The translations under genes were made by a program, and so were the position numbers. This document shows positions 1-10,570 of a stretch of 64,000 nt of DNA, piece by piece (position 1 is the stretch's first letter; each line of letters opens with the position of its first letter). The DNA lies in assembly GCF_000069785.1 (NCBI RefSeq), contig NC_010529.1:1-64000 (forward strand), in the 5' to 3' direction. Under the pieces are notes generated by a model. The model did not search any database. It was given only the letters and a program-made list of their open reading frames with translations, and was not told the origin of the DNA. The stretch comes from Cupriavidus taiwanensis LMG 19424. GTDB taxonomy: Bacteria; Pseudomonadota; Gammaproteobacteria; Burkholderiales; Burkholderiaceae.

Positions 1-18
1 CATTTAAATAAGATTGGC

Positions 19-2076
19 ATGAACGACATTTCCAGAAAACTCCCCGTTCCGCTCGATGGCGGCGCTCTCGACATTGCCGCAGATAAACGCGCCCTGCTCC
101 GTGACCTTTTCCCGTCGGTCTTTACCGAGACAAAGAACGATCACGACGAGCTCGTCTTTAGTGTCGATTTCGAAAGGCTGAAGGCGGAGTTGGGGGCCTT
201 CACGGAGGTCTTCGAATCACGAAGGGAGCGTTACGGGATGGACTGGCCGGGCAAGAAGGACTGCTTGAAGACTATTCAACACCGGTCATACGCCACACTC
301 AAACCCGTTCCGGAGGAGTCTGTTCGGTGGGACAGCAGCGACAACCTCTTTATAGAGGGTGACAACCTCGAGGTCCTCAAGCTCCTGCAGAAGTCGTACT
401 ACGGCAAGGTCAAAATGATCTACATTGACCCGCCGTACAACACCGGCAATGAGTTTATCTACCCTGATAACTACTCCGAGAGCCTCGAGACGTATCTCGC
501 CTACGCGAAACTCACGGACGAAGAAGGCAAGCGTTTCGCCACGAACACAGCGAGCGAAGGGCGCTTCCATACAAAATGGCTCAACATGATGTATCCGCGT
601 CTTTACCTGGCGCGTAACCTTCTTACCGAGGATGGGACGATTTTCGTGTCGATCGACGAGCACGAGATCGAGAACCTCAACCGGTTGATGGACGAGATCT
701 ACGGAGAATCGAACCGTATCGCCACCATTGTTTGGAAAGGCGCCACAGACAACAACCCGACTAGGGTTGCCGTTGAGCACGAGTACATCGTTTGTTTCGC
801 GAAGGATATCTCCAGATGCCCCGCCGTTTGGAAGAGCCGGGTAAGCGACGCAAAGGACATGATGCTAGCCAAGTACGAAGAACTGCGCCCCGTGTACTCC
901 AGTCCAGGGGTGATCCAGGAACACTTCCGCCGATTCATCAAGGACAACTCCGAATCGCTCGCGTCCATCACGCACTACAACCTAGTCGACAATGACGGCG
1001 TATATACAGGATCTCGGAAGGTCCATAACCCGAAGCCGGGCGGATATGTCTACCGGGTCGAGCATCCTGAAACAGGCGAAAACTGCGTCTTGCCAGCTAA
1101 TGGGTACCGATTTCCCGAGGAGCGGATGAAGGAGCTTATTCAGCAGAAGAAGATCATTTTCGGTGACGACCATACCCAAATCGTACAGATCAAGGAATAC
1201 CTCAAAGACTTCGAGGAGAAATTGTCGAGCGTCATCCACTTGGACAGTCGTGCCGGCGCTAACGAGATCGGCCGTCTGCTGGGAAATCGAAAGGTGTTCA
1301 CAAACCCCAAGCCTTACGAACTGCTCGCGTACATCTTCGATTTTCAGTTAGACAACGGGGACATCCTTCTCGATTTCTTCGCCGGCTCGTGCGCGTCGGC
1401 CCAAGCCGTCATGGATTTGAATGCCAGGGATGGGGCCAAACGCAAATTCATCATGGTCCAGCTTCCCGAGCGCTTGGACGCGAGCGTCAAGGAGCATAAG
1501 GAGGGGCTAAGTTTCTGTCGGGACAACGGCCTTCCTGAGAACATCGCAGAAATCAGCAAATCGCGCCTGCGGCGCGCCCTCGACCGCTATTCCGGAGAGG
1601 ATGCACGCCAGGCAGAGCTTACTTCTTCCGATGCTGACCTCGGTTTCCGCGTTTTCAAGTTGGACAAGTCGAACTTCCGCCGATGGCAACAGATTGGAGC
1701 GAACGCTACGGTCGACCAGATCGCTGAACAACTTGAACTCCATGTCGAGCACGTCGATCCCTCGGCCTCCCAGGAAGCCCTTCTCTTCGAGATCCTGCTG
1801 AAAGCCGGCTTCCGCCCAACGGCGAAGGTAGAAACCGTGGAGATGGCCGACCTTCCCTTGTATTCAGTAGCAAGCGGCGCGCTACTGATCTGCCTAGCCC
1901 ACAGGATCACGAAGGAACTGATCGATGCTGTCGCCGCAGCAGAACCGATGCACTTCTTCTGCCTCGATTCGGCCTTCGGCGGCAACGACCAGCTAAAGGC
2001 AAACGCTGTTCAGACCTTCGCCGCGCGCAACCAGGGCCGCGAGAAAGCCTCGCAGATCGTATTTCGCACTGTTTAA
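19..2076 (+). CDS. mod: Type III restriction-modification methyltransferase (Mod)
   Basis: Site-specific adenine N6 methyltransferase that recognises the target and modifies it, and that forms the type III complex with Res encoded next to it. The catalytic motif IV DPPYNTG lies at about residues 137-143. The AdoMet-binding motif I, DFFAGS, comes later at about residues 451-456, the order of beta-class Mod enzymes. The 200 or more residues between them should hold the target recognition domain. At 685 aa the length is normal for the family. The ATG at 19 gives the expected N-terminus, but its promoter lies outside the window. The stop is 14 bp before res, so the two are one operon. The family assignment is firm; the recognition sequence cannot be read from the protein. 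Confidence 0.95.
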   Translation: MNDISRKLPVPLDGGALDIAADKRALLRDLFPSVFTETKNDHDELVFSVDFERLKAELGAFTEVFESRRERYGMDWPGKKDCLKTIQHRSYATLKPVPEESVRWDSSDNLFIEGDNLEVLKLLQKSYYGKVKMIYIDPPYNTGNEFIYPDNYSESLETYLAYAKLTDEEGKRFATNTASEGRFHTKWLNMMYPRLYLARNLLTEDGTIFVSIDEHEIENLNRLMDEIYGESNRIATIVWKGATDNNPTRVAVEHEYIVCFAKDISRCPAVWKSRVSDAKDMMLAKYEELRPVYSSPGVIQEHFRRFIKDNSESLASITHYNLVDNDGVYTGSRKVHNPKPGGYVYRVEHPETGENCVLPANGYRFPEERMKELIQQKKIIFGDDHTQIVQIKEYLKDFEEKLSSVIHLDSRAGANEIGRLLGNRKVFTNPKPYELLAYIFDFQLDNGDILLDFFAGSCASAQAVMDLNARDGAKRKFIMVQLPERLDASVKEHKEGLSFCRDNGLPENIAEISKSRLRRALDRYSGEDARQAELTSSDADLGFRVFKLDKSNFRRWQQIGANATVDQIAEQLELHVEHVDPSASQEALLFEILLKAGFRPTAKVETVEMADLPLYSVASGALLICLAHRITKELIDAVAAAEPMHFFCLDSAFGGNDQLKANAVQTFAARNQGREKASQIVFRTV

Positions 2077-2090
2077 CCCAGGGCTCTACG

Positions 2091-5081
2091 ATGAAGCTCA
2101 AATTTGACTCAACGCTGGAGTACCAGCACGACGCGTTCAACGCCGTAACGGACCTGTTCGAGGGAATGGCGTTCAGCCAGGATAGCCATTCCGTCACGCT
2201 CGGAACGGAAACGATGTTCGGCGGCGAACATGCCGAGCTTGGGATCGGCAACATAATGCCGTTGGCTCCGACGCAATTTCTTGCAAACTTGCAGTCTGTC
2301 CAAGCACGCAACAACGTTCCGAAATCCCGAGCCTTGATCGAAGAAGGCGGCCCGTACGATTTCCCGAATTTCTCCATTGAAATGGAGACCGGTACCGGGA
2401 AGACCTACGTCTACCTGCGCACTGTGTTTGAATTGAACCGCCTCTATGGTTTCCGGAAATTCGTCGTCGTCGTCCCGTCAGTCGCGATTCGCGAAGGCGT
2501 CACGACTTCTCTCGTGCTGATGCGGGACCACTTCCGAGATTTGTATGACAACGTCGCGTTCGACAGCTTCGTGTACAACTCGAGGGATCTGAGCCGCGTC
2601 CGGCAGTTCGCCGTAAACAACGAGATCCAGATCATGGTGATCAATATCCAAGCCTTCGCGAAGGATGCGGAAAAAGCTGGAAATGTGATCCATCAGGAGC
2701 AAGATCGAATGTCGGGCCGCAAGCCGATCGACTTCGTGCGGGCAACGAACCCGATAGTCATAATTGACGAGCCGCAGAGCGTCGATACCACCGCGAAATC
2801 CCAAAAAGCGATCGCTGGACTAAATCCGCTCCTCTGCCTGCGCTACTCGGCGACGCACGTCCACCCGTACAACCTGCTCTACCAGCTCGACCCGATTCGG
2901 GCATATGACCTCCGGCTAGTCAAGCAAATCGAAGTCGTGGATGCGAATCCCGTACGGGACTTCAACCGGACGATGGTCCGCCTCGACTGGATTGGTTATC
3001 CGGGAAGGGCCAAAACGCCTCAGGCCAAGGTCACGGTTTTCGAAGATACCTCGAACGGACCGCGGGAGAAACCAGTCACGCTCAAGCACGGCGCGGATTT
3101 ATCCTTGTTCACAAACCGCTCCGACTACGAGGGGTATCAGGTCACCAACATCAGCGCCGAACCGGGAAGCGAGTATATCGAATTTGGAAATGGGCAGATC
3201 CTCGAGCTATCGCGGGAAACGGGGGGCATGGCCGACGAGCGCATGAAGAATCAGATTCGACAAACCGTCGAAGAGCACTTCGCCAAAGAGAAGAAATTTA
3301 AGGCGCTCGGGATCAAGGTCCTGTCGCTGTTCTTCCTCGACCAGGTCGGCAGCTACCGCCAGTATGACGACGAAGGGAACCGGTGCAATGGAAAGGTCTC
3401 TCAGTGGTTCGAAGAGATCTATGCAGAGGTCGCTGCCAAGTCAATTTACCAGGGCGTGCTCACCTACTCAGCCGAGCAGGTTCACGACGGCTACTTCTCG
3501 GCAGACCGCAGGAAGGGCAAGGTCGTCACACTTCTGGACACGAGCGGCAGCACCGCCAAGGATGACGAGACGTACGAGCTGATCATGAAGGACAAAGAAC
3601 GGCTGCTCGACCCGGAGGAGCCACTCCGCTTCATCTTCAGTCATTCGGCACTCAAAGAAGGCTGGGATAACCCGAACGTCTTTCAGATCTGCACACTCCG
3701 GGAGATGGGAACTGAAAATGAACGCCGCCAGACGCTCGGCCGCGGACTTCGCCTTCCCGTCAACAAAGACGGGGACCGGATCTTCAACGAACAGATCAAC
3801 CGCTTGACGGTCATCGCGAACGAGTCTTTTCAAGACTACGCCAAGGGCCTTCAGGCCGACATTGAAAAGGCCATCGACCCGGACGGAAGTTTCCGTTTTG
3901 GTCGGGTTCCGAAACTGGCGTTCACTCCTCTGCTCAACCCGGAAGGAACTGCCCAACTCACCGAGGAGCAATCCGAGGCAATCTGGAAGCACCTTGTGTC
4001 CAAAGGGTTCCTCGACCGAAACGGCGACTTCGAAAGTGCCTTCAAGCCGAATTCTGAAGGCTTCACCCTGAATCTACCCCTGGATTTTTCCGCCGAGGGA
4101 TTCGAGGCTGCCGTGGTAGGCCGTCTCAACCGATTCGTCCCCCGCGACTTCGTTAAGGACGCCCGAATGCGCGAGTCAGTCAAGTACAACAAGCGGGTCG
4201 AACTCAATCCCGAGTTCCAGATTCTCTGGGAAAAGATCAGTCGGAAAACTCGCTACTCGGTGGAATTCCAAACCGACGAGCTGATCGCGAAGGCTATCTT
4301 AAAGATGCGAGACATGCCTGAGATCAAGGCCGTCCGGATAGAAGTCACGAAACGATCAGTCGACATCACCGAAGCCGGGGTGGACGGCGGGCTCGTGACG
4401 AGCAACCGCACATATGTCGTGGCCAACGAGCAGCCGCTTCCGGACATACTTGCATTCCTTCAACGCGAAACCGAGCTCACGCGCGGAACGCTCGTACGTA
4501 TCCTTAAGGATTGCGGACAACTCAACTACTTCGGGATAAATCCGCAGGCCTTCATGACGGAATGCGCCAAGCTAATCAACCGAGCCCTCCACGAACTTAT
4601 TGTTGACGGGATCAAGTACGAGCCGATTGCCGGTCAGGCATACGAAATGCGCCTGTTTGAAGAGGCAGAAGTTGAGGAATACCTCGACAGGCTGTACGCG
4701 GTGAAAGAAAAGGCCGGAATTCTCCCGGACGGCACCGAAGTGCCAAGGACGCCGTATGACTGGATTTCTTTCGATTCGGAAGTGGAGCGGACGGTGGCCG
4801 AACGGCTCGACGGGGATCCCCAAGTAAAGTTCTTTTGCAAGCTCCCGCGGGGATTCAAGGTTCCGACGCCGATCGGCAACTACAACCCCGACTGGGCGAT
4901 CGTCCTCGAGGACGATGGGAAACTTTACCTTGTCCGCGAAACGAAGAGCACGCTCGATTCCGACAAGCTCCGCGACAGTGAGAACCGGAGAATAAAGTGT
5001 GGTAAAGCACACTTCAAGGCGCTCGGCGTTGACTTCAAGGCGGCGACGAACATCCATGAGGTACTGACTGGAGCTGCCTAA
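2091..5081 (+). CDS. res: Type III restriction endonuclease subunit (Res)
   Basis: ATP-dependent restriction subunit that travels or signals along DNA with Mod and cleaves away from the site. Walker A (TGTGKT) lies at about residues 98-104 and the DEAD-like box DEPQ at about 225. A motif VI-like GRGLRLP is near 549. The C-terminal PD-(D/E)xK nuclease shows NPDW near 931 and RETKS near 950. The 996-aa length is typical and no frame break is seen. It starts 14 bp after mod on the same strand, so it depends on the mod promoter. With intact catalytic motifs in both subunits, I expect an active system. Confidence 0.95.
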   Translation: MKLKFDSTLEYQHDAFNAVTDLFEGMAFSQDSHSVTLGTETMFGGEHAELGIGNIMPLAPTQFLANLQSVQARNNVPKSRALIEEGGPYDFPNFSIEMETGTGKTYVYLRTVFELNRLYGFRKFVVVVPSVAIREGVTTSLVLMRDHFRDLYDNVAFDSFVYNSRDLSRVRQFAVNNEIQIMVINIQAFAKDAEKAGNVIHQEQDRMSGRKPIDFVRATNPIVIIDEPQSVDTTAKSQKAIAGLNPLLCLRYSATHVHPYNLLYQLDPIRAYDLRLVKQIEVVDANPVRDFNRTMVRLDWIGYPGRAKTPQAKVTVFEDTSNGPREKPVTLKHGADLSLFTNRSDYEGYQVTNISAEPGSEYIEFGNGQILELSRETGGMADERMKNQIRQTVEEHFAKEKKFKALGIKVLSLFFLDQVGSYRQYDDEGNRCNGKVSQWFEEIYAEVAAKSIYQGVLTYSAEQVHDGYFSADRRKGKVVTLLDTSGSTAKDDETYELIMKDKERLLDPEEPLRFIFSHSALKEGWDNPNVFQICTLREMGTENERRQTLGRGLRLPVNKDGDRIFNEQINRLTVIANESFQDYAKGLQADIEKAIDPDGSFRFGRVPKLAFTPLLNPEGTAQLTEEQSEAIWKHLVSKGFLDRNGDFESAFKPNSEGFTLNLPLDFSAEGFEAAVVGRLNRFVPRDFVKDARMRESVKYNKRVELNPEFQILWEKISRKTRYSVEFQTDELIAKAILKMRDMPEIKAVRIEVTKRSVDITEAGVDGGLVTSNRTYVVANEQPLPDILAFLQRETELTRGTLVRILKDCGQLNYFGINPQAFMTECAKLINRALHELIVDGIKYEPIAGQAYEMRLFEEAEVEEYLDRLYAVKEKAGILPDGTEVPRTPYDWISFDSEVERTVAERLDGDPQVKFFCKLPRGFKVPTPIGNYNPDWAIVLEDDGKLYLVRETKSTLDSDKLRDSENRRIKCGKAHFKALGVDFKAATNIHEVLTGAA

Positions 5082-5087
5082 TTCGTC

Positions 5088-5106
5088 GCGCCGCGCTCTG
5101 CGGCGC
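5088..5106 (+). terminator. GC-rich hairpin just after res
   Basis: Seven-base perfect arms (GCGCCGC / GCGGCGC) with a five-base loop, starting 6 bp after the res stop codon. The position suits a terminator, but there is no T-run after the stem, so it is not a classical intrinsic terminator. Confidence 0.35.
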
Positions 5107-5786
5107 TAGTCGCTCACAGTAACCCGTCAGCACCATGAAAGTGATTGCGGGCGATTTACCCAGAATGATCGACGAGAAGGCAGCATGGGTTGGAAGGCGG
5201 TGTTCCAGTTCGATAATCAAACGTCCGCGGCGGCGATGGAGCAGCAGGGGTGCGCGGCCGAGTTCAGCGGGGCTACCCACCGCACAAAAAGGCGGCGCAA
5301 CTGGCGGAGTCAGGGTGGCGAGCAACGTGGGCCGCGGTGGATTAGCAAGCGAGCGTGTAGGGAAGGGACGAACTTCGCATGCGGCTCAATGCTGACCAAC
5401 AGCAGCAAGTCCAACTGGACCCTCGAAGAATTGCAGTGGACCCTTCATCCAGAAGGCGACACGAATGGGATGGCATGGCGCGATGGTTCCTCGATCAAGT
5501 TCATCAGCAACCCGCCCTGCTTAAGAAGGGCCAGCAGCATCCTACTTGAAACGTTCGTACGGACCGGCCATGGAATTCGTTCCCGCTAAGAATGCTACCG
5601 CTACTTGCGTAGCCGCCCGCTTCGAGCCCGAAGTGCACCAATTCGGACTCTGTTGGCCGCAGCTGTCGCCTCGTCATTTTTTTGAGCAGAGTGTTGAAAA
5701 ACCTCTGCCTCCGAGAGAACCTGGCGGCCTACAGCTTTATCATTTAGGGACGGCAGTCCGACAAAACATGAGAGCGAGAGGGTAAT
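5107..5786. other. 680-bp gap between the two restriction systems
   Basis: No recognisable gene. A plus-strand open frame at 5185-5589 (134 codons) has low-complexity Arg/Ser-rich content at first and no family resemblance, so I do not call it. The last 20 bp hold the GAGAGGG ribosome-binding site of the next gene. Confidence 0.5.
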
Positions 5787-8700
5787 TTGCAAAAATCGTC
5801 GAACAATCAGTCTACATTTGGGAATTCGCTGAGTGGGAGGCTGCTAGCTGATTTGCGTCGTGCGAACACCGAGGCAGCTAAGAAGGAGCGGTTCTTGCAA
5901 TATCTCTCCGCCGTCTTCGCGCACGACCTCGGTGCGCAGGAACTAATCGCCGCACTTTCACTCGGTGCTGAGAGGACCGTAGCCAACGTTGTTCGTGGCG
6001 GCAAAGCGAGCCGCGGCCGGGCAGACACCCAGACGAATACCGTCATTGTGGAATGGGAAAAGGACCTGTCGCGTACCGGTGAGCACGCTATGGAACAGCT
6101 AGAGGAATATCTTGCGGGTAACTGGCGCTCCGGTCAAGAATACCGCTTCATTCTTATCGCAACCGACGGAATCAAGTGGCGAATATATGCCCCTGATTGG
6201 TCCACCTTGGAAATGGGGCAATTCTCTCTAACATCAAATTATTCACTCCGAGAGATTAGAAAATTTGATCTAACCGAGGAATCCCTGGGCGAATTCCCGT
6301 TTTTTCTCGATGAAATTCTGTTCGCATCTCAGCCAAAGATTGCGACCCTAGAAAGTATCCGTTCCGATTTTGGTGATACGTCATCTACGTTCATCAATTC
6401 AATCAGTTTCTTATTTGACTGCATTAAAGATTTTTCTCACCACTCAGAACTTCAGGTGGCACTTGATCAGTGGAGAAAATTTCTTAGCGTTGCTTATGGA
6501 CGGTTCGATGCTTCACCGGGAATGTTCCTCGTTCACACGTATCTATCTATTTTTGCAAAATTAATCGCGTTTTCGGTCATAGCGGAGGAAACCGCCAGAG
6601 GGGATCAAAGAGTTAAATCCATCCTCAGCGGAAAGGAATTCGCGAAATTTAACGTTGAAAGATTTATCGAGGACGACTTCTTTCATTGGGTAAACGCTGA
6701 GCCCTATTTTTCCCGCCTAAAACCTGCCTTCCGCGAAATTAATAATCGGATCGGCGAGTACGACTTGACTGATGTTCGGGAAGACATTCTCAAGGGTGTT
6801 TATCAAGAACTTGTTGATTTAGATACTCGTCACGCACTCGGAGAATATTACACACCGGACTGGCTGTGTGAAAAGATCGTCGAAGAAACCCGATTTACCG
6901 AGACGTATCGAGTATTAGACCCCGCATGTGGCAGCGGGTCATTCCTGCGCGCCGCAATCGCGAAGATGCGAAATGAATCGCCTCAGATTGACGCTACCAC
7001 AATATCGAGAAGAGTTGTGGGAATCGACATTCACCCGCTTTCGGTACAGATCGCAAAAACGACGATCATCATCGCGATGGGGAAGCTGATTGCCCAATCA
7101 AATGACCCAGTAACGTTGCATATTTATTTGGCAAACTCCCTACTGGTCCCGGAAACATCGGCCGACTTATTTGAATCCACATTCAAAGTTAGCGTTGACA
7201 ACCGTCAGTACTCTCTAAATGTGGCTAGAATAGCCGGCCCAGATGAATTTGATTCCCTCATTACATTTTGCGACGATCTGGTGAGACAGCATGAAGGCTT
7301 GATTGCCCAATCGAGGTTTTTCAAGCTGGCGACTTCCGCATTGGATGGGGCTACCGACCAGCTCAAGCACGATTTGTATTTCGTGTACAGGGGCATGAAG
7401 GAAGCAAGCATTAACGGGCGCGACTCGATTTGGAAGTTTATTCTTCAAAATAGCTATAAGCCTGTTTTCTTGCGCGGTCAGTTCGATCTAATTTTGGGAA
7501 ATCCGCCATGGTTAACGTATGCGGACGTCACCAATTCCGATTATCAACAGATGCTAATGGGATTGGCAGATCACTATAACGTCACCCCCCCAAAAAGGGC
7601 TGATATCCCACACCTCGAAATCGCCGCGATCTTTGTTGCACACTCGGTCAATTACTTTCTGAAACCTAGTGGAACACTTGCATTCGTACTGCCAAGGAGC
7701 TTCGTTTCTGCTTCCCAACATGAAAATATTCGGAGAGGAACCGTAAGCAGCCTCGAGTTAAAGGAATTGTGGGACTTGAACGACGTAAGTCCACTTTTCC
7801 GTGTTCCCTCATGCGTTATGTTCTTCAAACACAGCGCATCGGATAACCTCCGGCGGCGAGTTTCTCTTCCGACTTTTCCTGGGAAGCGACTGGAAGGAAA
7901 GCTACCTCGCGAGCATCTACATTGGGGGAACGCTACAAGATTCATCCGCCTAGAAGACGTTTCATGGCACTTGTCTACGTTAGGTGCGTCGGGCGCACGC
8001 TCGGCGTTTACTGTGGGCGGGTCCACGCAGTCAATAGGCACTAATGCATATGAGAAGAAATTCTCGCAAGGGGCGACGGTTGTTCCACGCAATTTCTTTT
8101 TCATTGATCTGGAAACGGATTATGATGGTGGCGGCTTTGTCGGGCGCACTTGGTCTGTCAGAACCGCCACGGCAGCGGCCCGAGAGGCAAAGGCGCCTTG
8201 GAAAAACCATTCCCTAACGGGTCGAATTGAGGGCGACTATATCTTCAGGACAGCCATCGCAAACAATCTCGTACCCTTCGCGCTTTTCTCCCCCCCCATC
8301 GTGGCACTTCCAATTACTGAGAATGGGTCAGATCAGGAAGCCACTTCATTCAGTCTCTTAAATAATGCCGATCTTTTGGGTAGGCGTTCAAGATACGCCG
8401 CGGCTTGGTTCTCTGAGGCAGAACACCTCTGGGATAAGCACCGCACGGAGAAAAATAGGAAAAACGGAATTGGACTGCTTCGATGGCTAAATTGGCAAAA
8501 CAAATTGACCGATCAGAATCCATCTGCGCGATACCTTGTTATCTATACGTCTTCGGGACAAGATGCCTGCGCCGCGGTGGTAGACCGACAGGATTTTGAT
8601 GCGCCCTTCATTGCCGAACACAAGACATATTGGGCTGAGTTCGGGACCAGAACAGAAGCCGACTATGTGTCAGCATTCATTAATTCTGATTTTGCTAACT

Positions 8701-9059
8701 TTCAGATTAAGGATTTTCAATCTAGAGGACTTTTCGGAGCGCGTGATATTCATAAGCTGATCGTAAAGGTACCGTTCCCTCGATATGACGCCAGCAATGA
8801 GATGCATAAGCGACTCTCTGCACTTGGCCGGAAGTGTGGTCAGTCGATCAGCACGTACCTTGAGAAGGAGATCGCCCATGATGCATCCGCCCGAGGACTT
8901 GGACGTTTACGAGCTCGGATTCGGGAAATGCTGTCTGGAGAGATGCAAGAAATAGACGAGATCGTATCGGTGCTGTCTACAGGACGATCCATTGACGCTG
9001 CGGCTCGCCGAGGAAAAAAAAGAAGCCGCCAGCCCCGATTGCCTGGACTGTTCGACTAA
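5787..9059 (+). CDS. Eco57I/type IIG-like restriction-methylase fusion
   Basis: A 1090-aa single-chain enzyme that probably both cleaves and N6-adenine-methylates DNA. Near residues 77-92 the N-terminal part has a pattern typical of PD-(D/E)xK nucleases: an Asp after GRA, a hydrophobic strand, then EWEK. The methylase core has LDPACGSGSF (motif I) at about 376 and GNPPW (motif IV) at about 570, a gamma-class order, preceded by the ALGEYYTP segment common in Eco57I-type proteins. The C-terminal third should be the target recognition part. The start is TTG, chosen because GAGAGGG sits about 5 bp upstream and no ATG fits. Its A+T content looks higher than that of the flanking genes, which suggests separate acquisition. 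A phage-defence methylase without cleavage activity is the alternative. Confidence 0.85.
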   Translation: MQKSSNNQSTFGNSLSGRLLADLRRANTEAAKKERFLQYLSAVFAHDLGAQELIAALSLGAERTVANVVRGGKASRGRADTQTNTVIVEWEKDLSRTGEHAMEQLEEYLAGNWRSGQEYRFILIATDGIKWRIYAPDWSTLEMGQFSLTSNYSLREIRKFDLTEESLGEFPFFLDEILFASQPKIATLESIRSDFGDTSSTFINSISFLFDCIKDFSHHSELQVALDQWRKFLSVAYGRFDASPGMFLVHTYLSIFAKLIAFSVIAEETARGDQRVKSILSGKEFAKFNVERFIEDDFFHWVNAEPYFSRLKPAFREINNRIGEYDLTDVREDILKGVYQELVDLDTRHALGEYYTPDWLCEKIVEETRFTETYRVLDPACGSGSFLRAAIAKMRNESPQIDATTISRRVVGIDIHPLSVQIAKTTIIIAMGKLIAQSNDPVTLHIYLANSLLVPETSADLFESTFKVSVDNRQYSLNVARIAGPDEFDSLITFCDDLVRQHEGLIAQSRFFKLATSALDGATDQLKHDLYFVYRGMKEASINGRDSIWKFILQNSYKPVFLRGQFDLILGNPPWLTYADVTNSDYQQMLMGLADHYNVTPPKRADIPHLEIAAIFVAHSVNYFLKPSGTLAFVLPRSFVSASQHENIRRGTVSSLELKELWDLNDVSPLFRVPSCVMFFKHSASDNLRRRVSLPTFPGKRLEGKLPREHLHWGNATRFIRLEDVSWHLSTLGASGARSAFTVGGSTQSIGTNAYEKKFSQGATVVPRNFFFIDLETDYDGGGFVGRTWSVRTATAAAREAKAPWKNHSLTGRIEGDYIFRTAIANNLVPFALFSPPIVALPITENGSDQEATSFSLLNNADLLGRRSRYAAAWFSEAEHLWDKHRTEKNRKNGIGLLRWLNWQNKLTDQNPSARYLVIYTSSGQDACAAVVDRQDFDAPFIAEHKTYWAEFGTRTEADYVSAFINSDFANFQIKDFQSRGLFGARDIHKLIVKVPFPRYDASNEMHKRLSALGRKCGQSISTYLEKEIAHDASARGLGRLRARIREMLSGEMQEIDEIVSVLSTGRSIDAAARRGKKRSRQPRLPGLFD

Positions 9060-9599
9060 GCGGGCTGATTGGCGCAAGTGGATGTCTGGCGTAATTGCGC
9101 GCCCGCCCAAGTAGCGCCAACAGTTGGGGCACGCCGCGGCTGGCTAGGGTAGTCGTGCCTGCAGCCGCGTCGTACGCCTGATTGGATTAGATATGCGAGC
9201 TCTCGACGACAGCAGCGCCTCCAGCATTGAGTCAGACGATCTAATCCTTCGGCTTCCATGACAAGGCGGCCGACGTGCGTCTGCGCCAGCAAGGGGTCAT
9301 CGTACTTTCCATGCAAAAAATGGCGGTAGCGGACCGCAGAGCCGCCCGCAGCAAGGTTTCTCGGTGCAATCAATCACGGGCCGACGGTGCATCCGTAAGT
9401 CCTTGATAGCCAAAAGCTTTCGGGGTCATACCGCCAGAAAATGCACGGAAAGTACGATGCCCCCACCTTCAGTCCAGTCGCTAACTGTTTGCCTGAGCGG
9501 GTCAGTCCAGAACTCGATCGACTGCGGAGAACATACCCCGCCTGGCCTTCGCGCGGGCGATGGTCATTTCCCGACTCGACAGCCTCGAGCCAGGCGAGA
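9060..9599. other. 540-bp gap with a long inverted repeat
   Basis: Between two convergent genes. No convincing gene. It holds a 36-bp imperfect inverted repeat, listed separately. Open frames here are antisense shadows of the glycosylase gene or GC-driven. Confidence 0.5.
9293..9464. repeat. Imperfect 36-bp inverted repeat
   Basis: The arm at 9293-9328 matches the reverse complement of 9429-9464 at about 29 of 36 positions, with the strongest block around GGAAAGTACGATG. The arms are about 100 bp apart. The layout resembles paired recombinase sites or the ends of a lost small element, but no open frame between them looks like a transposase. Confidence 0.7.
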
Positions 9600-10499
9600 T
9601 CACAGCGATGCTTGATCTCCACGAGCGGCTATCGGCCGGCTAACGCTGGAGGGCGGCTGCGGTGCCGGCTTGCTGAGACGGCGATCCGGGCGCTTCCAAC
9701 TCAGCTTCGCCAAGAAGCGGCGCCATGCCGACTGCGGCTGAGAGAACAGCCAGCGCTCGGTGTCGGCGCCGTCTTTGCGTCCGAGGACCGCGACAAGGGA
9801 CTCGACGGCCAGGCAGTATTTCTCGTAATCGTCTTCGGTCATCGTCCGGTCGATAGCGGCAGGTTTGCTGGCCGCGACAAGACGGATGTAGTTATCCGCA
9901 GCGATCGCGAACACAGGCTCGCCGTCTGCACCTACAGTCCAGTTGGCCCGGTTCAGCGCCAGGATGGACTTGGCGAGCCACTGGTCCAGGATATAGGCGC
10001 CCGAGCACCCGAAGAAGAACATCACCTTCGTAAAGAAGGACGGGCCCATGCCTTCGAGTTGGGCGGACGCGATCAAATAGCGAAATGCACGGTAGGCCTG
10101 CCGGCGAGTCATCGTCGGCAGTTTTTTGGCGAGCGCTTCAATGGCAGGCACGCACGCCCAGAGGGCGCAGCCGGTCGCCTTCCTGCGGGACCTTCCGCCA
10201 AACGCCATCATCGCTGCGAAGCGCCACTTGAAGGGGACATCAGTGCGTGCGCAGAAGTCGAGGAGTTCGTACCGGTTCAGAGGGCGATAAAGCTCGGGAA
10301 AGCCAGATTGTTTGGCGGCCTCCAGAATCGACGTTTCGGGCAGCTTCAGCCGTTCGAGCCATTCGATCGCCGACAAGGCGATCCAGTCCACCGGATCATG
10401 GTCCGGGTCCAACAGACGCTCGAGAACGTGCTGTGCCACCCAGATCGGAGGCTGGACTTGTGGCGTCGAATTTGCGGGGGTGGGGTGCGACAAAGGCAT
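9600..10499 (-). CDS. OGG-fold DNA glycosylase-like protein
   Basis: 299-aa protein resembling the 8-oxoguanine DNA glycosylase OGG-like family found in accessory regions. The helix-hairpin-helix-like segment GMGPSFFTKV at about residues 149-158 carries the candidate Schiff-base lysine. The downstream ILDQW (about 168) supplies the Asp expected in an HhH-GPD site. The start at 10499 is favoured by AAGGAGA six bases upstream; an upstream in-frame extension of 39 codons lacks support. It lies downstream of the broken SNF2 helicase on the same strand, about 360 bp away, with a strong hairpin between. It may remove modified bases, for example from invading DNA, but that role is inferred. Confidence 0.7.
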   Translation of the reverse strand: MPLSHPTPANSTPQVQPPIWVAQHVLERLLDPDHDPVDWIALSAIEWLERLKLPETSILEAAKQSGFPELYRPLNRYELLDFCARTDVPFKWRFAAMMAFGGRSRRKATGCALWACVPAIEALAKKLPTMTRRQAYRAFRYLIASAQLEGMGPSFFTKVMFFFGCSGAYILDQWLAKSILALNRANWTVGADGEPVFAIAADNYIRLVAASKPAAIDRTMTEDDYEKYCLAVESLVAVLGRKDGADTERWLFSQPQSAWRRFLAKLSWKRPDRRLSKPAPQPPSSVSRPIAARGDQASL

Positions 10500-10570
10500 C
10501 GTTGTCTCCTTGCGGAAATAAGCCGATAGCTGTGTCGCAGGCACCATGCCCGCGATCCAAGACAGCCATC

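Noticed and set aside
5185..5589. 134-codon plus-strand frame between the restriction systems
   Set aside because: No domain, no good start signal, biased composition.
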